Assembly: GCA_911728435.2 (NCBI GenBank)
Contig: OU452200.1
Location: forward strand, 28,845,715-28,909,714
Reading direction: 5' to 3'
DNA length: 64,000 nt
From: Apoderus coryli
Taxonomy: Eukaryota; Arthropoda; Insecta; Coleoptera; Attelabidae
The notes below the pieces were generated by a model, which saw only the letters and a list, made by a program, of their open reading frames with translations, had not been told where the DNA came from and searched no databases. Shown in pieces: positions 57,307-64,000 of the stretch (the first letter of the stretch is position 1; the number at the start of each line of letters is the position of its first letter). Both the position numbers and the translations under genes were made by a program.

Positions 57307-59059
57307 TACAGAGAATATCGTTGAATCTGTTTGGACAAGCTATTAGAAATATTTCTACCAGCGCATTATCTCTAACTTAATGTTACCGTTTTTGGAAAAG
57401 TTGGCCTGAATCACTCTGTATATTGAGAAACGTTAATAAGTTTTGTTTATCTAGTTTTTTATTATTGTTAAAATAACATAACAATGTTGATTATGCGTGT
57501 GTCTTTTGAGAATAAAGAGATCTAGTGTTGGTTAGGTAGCCATGAATGCAAGGTGTATCCCCATATTTTAATGTTGCACATATATCTCCTCTTCCATTGC
57601 AATATGCAATACAAAAAGGCATCAACAGAAACCAAGAACCAAGAAGCAAATAAAAATACTAAAAACAAAAGAGAGACGAAGAAAAATAAGACCAGACCAT
57701 GTGCATGGTCCGGTGAGTCTCTCATATCACAAGAAAAGATTCACGCCGCGTTTTGACATACCATAATACTGGAGAGTCGGTTTTCGAACTTGATTCCATC
57801 TCGATTTTTTCTCATAAAAGGTTATTCTTGTTATGTGATCATACAGGGAGATGTTGAAACAATATACGTGCTAATGCTAATTTATTTCTTACGCGTTTAA
57901 ACAATGGTTTCTACAATAATATCTACTATGAAGCATTACTTTTATAAATATGTTACTGATCAGCATTAAAGTACAGTTAGCATGTGTATTGAATATATCT
58001 AACATGTGATTTGAAGTATATCGGTAGACCATTAAAATGTAATATGCAATGAGTTATAATACTAAAGGTCGATGTTAGCTCATGAGAATTACGCCATAAG
58101 CGAAGTTGAAATTCATGCAGGTAAGTTGACCTGTGATTTTATCACAATATTGAATATAAACAATTTGGAACTCAAACAATTTCTAAATCTGTGAACAAAT
58201 TATTATTTATGCTGTTACAACAGCTTCGCATAATTGTTTGAAAACAGTTTTTGCATTTACATTTTGTTGTTATTATATTGATATATTGATATAAGCACGA
58301 TTATTTAAAATATACCTTGTTTAATAAACACAGGTTAATCCATGTATTTTTTTCAAAATGTCAGATTTTCTTAAAATACTCTCCAATGGCTTATTCCGTT
58401 GCAAGAAATCGTGGTCGAATAGATTGATACTATCAACGTAAATGCCTTACCATTTTTTTTATAAATTAATTATTATAACATCATTATTTGCAGTAGGTAG
58501 TTGGTTCTTAAAATAAGCTATGATTGAGCAAAGATAAATTAAAGTCTCACTAAACAAATATTATTCTCCAATCTTCTCATGTTGATGATATTTATGATAA
58601 TAATTGGAAATAAAAATATTTAAGTGATTTTAGAGTGTCTTTCATTCAGCTTCGCTAAATATAATTATTATTTGGTATAAACATATAAAGACATTTCTAT
58701 TGTGAGTCTGCATATCAACCTTCTATACAAAGAATAAAAAAAATCCCGCTGGCAGCTAGTCGGAAAAGTAGATTTTCGATTTATATATTTTTTAATTATA
58801 CTTAGTCTACCACTGACACCCACTATTAATAAACAAATAATAGAATATTCTGACAGTGGCCAAATATAACCAAAGTGTCATATTGACAGCTATTTTAACT
58901 GAGATACCCATTATACTATAATACATAGGTAAGCACGGTCTTATTGTTATTTCACAGGTGTTTATTTGTCAAAAATAATTACAGGTGGCGGGTGATGATA
59001 TTTTTTTTATTTTTTGTTACTTTATATTGACTTACATTTACTTAAATATGCCAGCGATG
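57307..59059. other. AT-rich intergenic DNA
   Basis: A lysine-rich open stretch at 57553-57756 and its complement are low-complexity. No gene is supported. Confidence 0.35.
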
Positions 59060-59315
59060 AAAAAACTCACGCGATTCCATGACCTAGTCGATTTTGTAAC
59101 AAAATTTTGTTTCGATTGGTCAAAAAGTACGGCCTAGAACGTGCCGCAAAGTTTTCTATATCCCATATATATATAGATATATAAACTTTTGACCTGAGGT
59201 AATTTTTAGGATCCAGGGGTCATAAAATGAAGTACTGCATAAAAAATGTTCAAAATTTCGGTTGTGTCGATCTCCTGAATAGTTAGATTTTTTTTTTAAA
59301 TCTACTAAAAATGTT
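59060..59315. repeat. Dispersed repeat R3, copy 3 (longest)
   Basis: It contains both halves of the family seen separately at 26090-26225 and 32887-33015: the GACCTAG-CGATT...CTATATCCCATATA part and the AGGGGTCATAAAATGAAG...TAGTTAGATTTTTTTT part. Confidence 0.6.
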
Positions 59316-59564
59316 GTTCACTTCTCTTCCAAACGCAGCGATTAGGTTAGGGATTAAAAAAGGTCGACAGGGACTAACCTATTTTGTGAGGGTGATTAAG
59401 CCTTTCCAAAACGCAATTACTATAATTTCACCATGACCAATGAAGTTTACAGCGTATTATATTCCTTGAATACTTACTGTTTTTTAAGATGATCAAGACC
59501 ATATTTAATTCAAAAGTTCTTGACGTTTTTGCAGTGCAATGTTTTAATTGTGCTTTTGCTTTGT

Positions 59565-59700
59565 ATGTTTTATGAAAAATAAAAGAAACATGTCCACGAG
59601 GAAAAAACTAGATCTTTCACCACCACACCATAATTATTGGTTTTGATTCTATTTTCACACCCTTTTTAATATATTTCTTTATTTTGGTTTCCCTTGAGCT
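59565..59700 (-). repeat. LINE 3' UTR fragment (copy of 60968-61095)
   Basis: TCCACGAGGAAAAAACTAGA, CACCACACCATAATTATT, GGTTTTGATTCTATTTTCAC and ACCCTTTTTAATATATTTCT are shared with 60968-61095. There the sequence follows a LINE C-terminus in minus orientation, so both are 3' ends of one family. Confidence 0.7.
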
Positions 59701-59936
59701 TCACTTTTATATAAATTTTTAATAGACATTTATTTTTTAATCTTCCACAGTAATTAATGAGTCTCAAAACTATGATTGACTGCATCAAATGAACGTTGCA
59801 AATGTTCGTCTAATATTTTCATATTTTAGTTATTTTTGTAATCTCAACGGTTGTCTACCACTCGGATGATTTTATACTCGCAATCGTTGCAATTTGTTAC
59901 CATTCCAAACGTCCATTTTCACTGAAAACTTGCAAA

Positions 59937-60113
59937 TTAACCTGCCCAAATTGGAACAGTAGTACAATATTCATCCTTCTTGTCGTAGCCCACCTTGGTA
60001 CCTCCTGCTGGCAGTCTCCGACATGTACGAATACCGTCGTTCTTCAGCTTTTTAGCCTTAAATATCGTCCCGCCACTAGGTATCCAACGCAAAGTTTCCG
60101 GTGCAGTTGAACT
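59937..60113 (-). other. Unrecognised short coding-like stretch
   Basis: An open frame of about 58 codons between stops reads TAPETLRWIPSGGTIF, KAKKLKNDGIRTC, RRLPAGGTKVGYDKKDEY and CTTVPIWAG. GC content is clearly higher than in the surroundings and the composition is protein-like. I do not recognise it. It could be an exon, a decayed gene or a transposon fragment. Confidence 0.3.
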
Positions 60114-60967
60114 TTAATTTTTTTCAACTACGAAACTAACTTGTCATAATTTTGACGATACACAACTTATTGTAGGTTAGGCATGAACCTGCACGGGCTC
60201 TCACCAGCATATACCGTTTTTGCTGCTCAGTGGTGTGCCCTGACCGTCAAGACCACCATTGACTGTATTTGCTAGTGACTGTAAGTGTAGGGTGTAGTCC
60301 TTAAATTTGAAAACATGTTGACATATTTTCTACTCTCACGCATCACCTTACATTCTACAGTTAGCATAAGCCACCAGCTAGTCCATTTCATGAACCATCA
60401 AATCATTACTCATCCAAGTTGCAACCGCGCTTTAATGGTCATCATCATGTGTTTGATGCCGGCTGCTGGGCAGCTAATATATGATAATTTATTGATCAGT
60501 ACGAATAAAGAACATTCAGTTTTACATTTTTATTGCTATTTTTAATCGTAAAAGGTCATTGGTTTCTGCATAATAATAAAAATAAATTATACAGCTATAC
60601 CTTTTATCTTAAGAAATCCCACAAAACTTGAGGTAAATAAAATGTATATGTATATCTTGAATACTAGTGAGAGAGAAGTGTTATTTATTATTAAACAAAA
60701 GCTGTATAATTCTTTGATACTTATTAATTATTCACGTATAACGTAAAATATAATTATAATAGGTATCTGCAATTATTTATCTAAAACATTTTAGTTTAAT
60801 TGAACTATGTTTCAAATGTATTTCTATCGAATAAATGAAATAAACTATCACCTTAATTAAAAAGTTAAGTATTAAATATCCTTAATACATTCTAAGTTAC
60901 AATTATAATTTATTGTGGTTCTATGCGGTAATGTATTATTAAAAATAAATTAATACTTACGTGTTTG
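60114..60967. other. Intergenic DNA
   Basis: No supported gene. The 60180-60300 part is less AT-rich and might extend the coding-like relic at 59937-60113, but frames do not hold. Confidence 0.3.
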
Positions 60968-61330
60968 TGTTTTATGAAAAATAAATGAAACATTTCCACG
61001 AGGAAAAAAACTAGATCTCTCACCACCACACCATAATTATTATTGGTTTTGATTCTATTTTCACACCCTTTTTAATATATTTCTTTACTTTGGTTGGTTT
61101 GGAATTCTGCAACAGAGTAAAAACAATTCTTCAATAAATAATATTTAACTTTACTCTTAAATGATTTACAGTCTAGCAACTTAATATACTGAGGACCTTT
61201 ATTGTAAAATTTATTGGTAAAAGAGATATTTTTTGATTTTGTTAATCTATTTAATAATAATAAATCGACTTTATTTAAACATAAAAAAGGAAATACATTG
61301 CAGTGGAAAACAAACATAATCAGGCGAAGT
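60968..61330 (-). pseudogene. LINE C-terminus and 3' UTR
   Basis: The minus frame 61317-61072 reads LNKVDLLLLNRLTKSKNISF, TNKFYNKGPQYIKLL, and FKSKVKYYLLKNCFYSVAEF. The F-Y-N-x-x-P and F-K-x-x-x-K-x-x-L-L-x-x-x-F-Y-S-V-x-E-F pattern is the last part of CR1/Jockey-type LINE ORF2. The 3' UTR runs to about 60968. Confidence 0.7.
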
Positions 61331-61615
61331 CTAGCCTGAGGCTATCCTCACTTACCTGTTAATTCTACACAAAGAACAACTAAACTATAGAGATAGATGA
61401 TATTATATTATTATTAATATTTTTCAAATTCAAAAAGAAAACAAATCCAATACACAAAGAATAATTTCACACGCATCCCTGATAACAAACGAACATCAAA
61501 TAATACCTAAAGTACTGCTACTGAGTTTTCAACAAATATATTTTATATCTATACTTACTTGAATTTATTCATTAAATAATTTAAATTGATTATTAATAGA
61601 ATTGTACAGCATTAA

Positions 61616-62350
61616 TAATAATAATAAATGCCTTTATTAACAATAACCTGAAACGTAAATTACATTCGGTAACAAGTTCGATACAATATGATATTGCTCA
61701 TATTCTTCATGAACCACTAATGTGAGGAATGAATGGCAATTGTCAATTCCTCATCAACTCTCAAATCCCTATTCTCGTTCAACCTATTGAGAGCCTCACC
61801 ATACATCATACATACATCATGTATAAGAGGATTTGTCAACCCAGGGAAAGATCCAATGTTACATTTTGACACATTCAAGGAGAGTCTGATATTGACATAT
61901 CAAGAGGAAAGAATATCTATAATGCTCTGCAGCGTGTAACAGTCAATTAATGAACTGACCAGTTGGAAAATCTTAAACTCATCCGCATAGGCGAGTCTAC
62001 AGCAATTTATTGACTCTGTAAGATCATTGCAAAATAAATTAAACATCAGAGGTCCTAGGTTTGATGCCTGAGGCACGCCGGAGTACCCAACAGGTAAGAT
62101 CGAATCAATAGTAAAAGCCAATCAGAAAAACCGAAGTCAACTGCAAAAAAGGATGGATCCGATCGAAGACTTTGTAAAGGTCAATGTAAAGAACATTTAT
62201 CTGTTGAAGACAATCCAAATATTTTGAGAAAGCGTAGCCAGATTAGAGACACAGGAACGACTAGTGATAAAACCATGCTGCTCCGAAGCCAGTTCAAATT
62301 TCAAACTGCAATAAATTTTATCATAAAGAATAATTTCAAACTTTAGAAAA
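61616..62350 (-). pseudogene. LINE RT fragment with YADE and 3' tail
   Basis: In minus orientation it starts near 62350 with KFEIILYDKIYCSLKFELAS and EQHGFITSRSCVSNLATLSQ (RT box 1). After shifts it continues SGVPQASNLGPLMFNLFCND, then CCRLAYADEFKIFQLVSSLI. The catalytic YADD reads YADE, so the second Asp is Glu. After the frame ends it continues with NPLIHDV-type residues in other frames and reaches a 3' end reading GGCATTTATTATTATTATTA near 61616-61640. Confidence 0.8.
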
Positions 62351-62384
62351 ATTACACAAAATTGACACAGGGTCAGAGAGTACA

Positions 62385-63500
62385 TGTATAACAATAATAA
62401 TTTATTGGCCATTAGTTGATATACAATTTATATACATTGGCATGTCAAGATTAAACTAGTTTAATTACAGACATTAAAATTAACACACATTAAAACAAAC
62501 AAAATAATTAAACAATACTCAAGATCAAAAACATCAAAAATATCAAAACATTAAACAATATATAGAAAACACGAAACAATAAAAAATAAAAGAAGCACGA
62601 TTCAGAATAAACAGTTTAGATAATATGTTGTTGTATCTATGGTATTACTTAACATTTACAAGACAAACAAAATAGAATAATAACATAAAAGAACCGTCAA
62701 GACACATGAGCACACCAGCAAAATAAAAGAAATCATAGCATGGTGGAGCAATGCTCAACAAATTCCTACAACATGCAAAAACCATTTTCAGCCAAAAATG
62801 ATTTTCAATTGCTTTTAAATTTAATGATAGAAGCCGCGTTCATAATATCAGGGGCATAATATTAAAATAATAAATTCCAGAATAGTGTGACGACCTTCTC
62901 AACGACTCATGACACTGCTTACGCAGCAGAAGTTGGCTCCTGTCTCCAGTACTATAATTACGAACTGCCCCATTTGTAGAAAACAAATGTATGCAGTCCC
63001 TAACAAAGAAACTAGGGATGCGCTCTGTTCCAGAGGTAAGTTTGATGTGAAGTCGCTTGCCAGCGATAATAACATCAGCGACAGAAAGGTTGGCGACATT
63101 CAGGACACTCTGCATCCTGGCTACACCGAAATCACCGTCAAAAGGCTGTGAAACAACATGGGCATTACAGATGAAGCTTGCAAACGCATCCACGATCTCC
63201 TGTGGGCTTGAGTAACAAACATCATTACGCGTCACGTTACCAGGCACTCTAGAACGGTTAGTCCCATTATGTACGAATGACCAAAAATACCTTTTATTGC
63301 TCTTTCACAATTCGCTGCATAATCTGATTACGCTTCCCTAATTTGCGCCTTAACAAAAGCGCGCAAGCCAACAAATCTCACTCTATGAAAATCGATCCGC
63401 GAAGCTTTGAAATCCTTGTGTGCCTTTTCTTTGGTAGTAGACATGTAGGCTCCTCCGGCGCACCAATTTCAACGGCACACAAAGATCGACAATATTATGA
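62385..63500 (-). pseudogene. LINE ORF2 with internal deletion, 3' tail
   Basis: Upstream (about 63420-63240, shifting frames) it reads FKALRIDFHRVRFVGLRAFV, the linker after the endonuclease. The main frame 63247-62840 then gives PGNVTRNDVCYSSPQEIVDA, NVANLSVADVIIAGKRLHIK and LTSGTERIPSFFVRDCIHLF. It jumps directly to the C-terminal part (NGAVRNYSTGDRSQLLLRKQ, RRSSHYSGIYYFNIMPLI), so the RT is deleted. A 3' end, GGCCAATAAATTATTATTG, lies near 62392-62410. It is a second, separate LINE next to the one below it. Confidence 0.75.
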
Positions 63501-64000
63501 AAAACCTCATATAAACCCTCACACGCCATCTCAGAATCACTAAGCTAGTTTCGGCTACGGCTAATTTGCAGAGTGAATAATAAGTTGTTAACTGTTGTTG
63601 CTGAATTTTTTTTAGACATGAGAACTAGGACTAATTGTCTGGTGATAGAGAATGTCAATTATCAAGTCATTCTAATGAGGAATCATGAAGTTAAGTTTCT
63701 AAGATATTTAATGTTCCCAAAGGCAAATTTTGTTTTATGTCTTTTTCTGGCGAATTTCATCATAAACACTTAAATGTTTGGTGGAAATCGGATTAAGACT
63801 GTTGGGTTAATATTTTTCATTTTCTATTTTTTGTTCTTGTTTTGTAATATCTCATAAATTCAAACTGATGATTTTGAGGAAAAACTGTATCAAATTTGAA
63901 ATGCTTTTCTCAGAGGACATTTATATCATAAAATAATAAACAGAATGAAAGATCTTTAGTCAGATCAACCAATCCTTAATGTGAATATAAACTTGTGACA
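63501..64000. other. Intergenic DNA at window edge
   Basis: An open stretch at 63573-63773 has no family resemblance. Nothing else is supported. Confidence 0.3.

Overview
This window looks like repeat-dominated, AT-rich (roughly two thirds A+T by eye) nuclear DNA from an insect; a beetle or hemipteran is plausible but I cannot fix the order. I see no complete host gene, no tRNA or rRNA gene and no CRISPR array. Nearly everything recognisable is a mobile element, and almost all copies are broken by truncation, stops, frameshifts or nesting.

Layout. 0-9 kb: the edge of a fold-back MITE (1-557), then a Helitron-like non-autonomous repeat (3.5-5.2 kb), then mostly featureless AT-rich DNA. 8.6-10 kb: a 5'-truncated LINE reverse transcriptase on the minus strand. 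10-19 kb: sparse, with only MITE-like termini and dispersed repeats. 19.4-25.2 kb: LINE relics (R4-like, CR1/Jockey-like, R1-like) around an element with about 307-bp inverted repeats (21.1-22.55 kb). 26.2-33 kb: a DD41D mariner, a DUF7869-like transposase-like pseudogene, a CR1-like LINE with ORF1, and a mariner with 340-bp inverted repeats. 33.3-38.7 kb: a 1-kb inverted-repeat element carrying a hammerhead-ribozyme-like hairpin, then a Penelope-like retroelement (RT plus GIY-YIG) apparently inserted into a ZMYM-type hAT transposon. 38.9-46.3 kb: LINE 3' ends, a second long-TIR mariner wreck, and a tandem pair of hammerhead-ribozyme motifs 415 bp apart. 50-56.3 kb: mariner pieces, including a mariner split by an R1-clade LINE with visible target duplication, then the second Helitron-like copy. 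56.8-64 kb: a 477-bp MITE and a cluster of minus-strand LINE 3' ends.

The strongest new signal is self-cleaving RNA. Two tandem hammerhead motifs (45.65-46.14 kb) and a third inside a long hairpin (33.97-34.07 kb) fit the type I fold with a short stem III, with at most small core or helix changes. Four or five more degenerate hammerhead-like motifs occur, one beside the Penelope-like element. In animals this arrangement is known from Penelope-like elements and retrozymes, which move as small circular RNAs. A second signal is the inverted-repeat element at 21.1-22.55 kb. It carries the decayed C-terminal half of a protein family marked by a GCDTTS...GKGK motif and a W-G-W plus Cys-rich tail, which I cannot tie to a named transposase.
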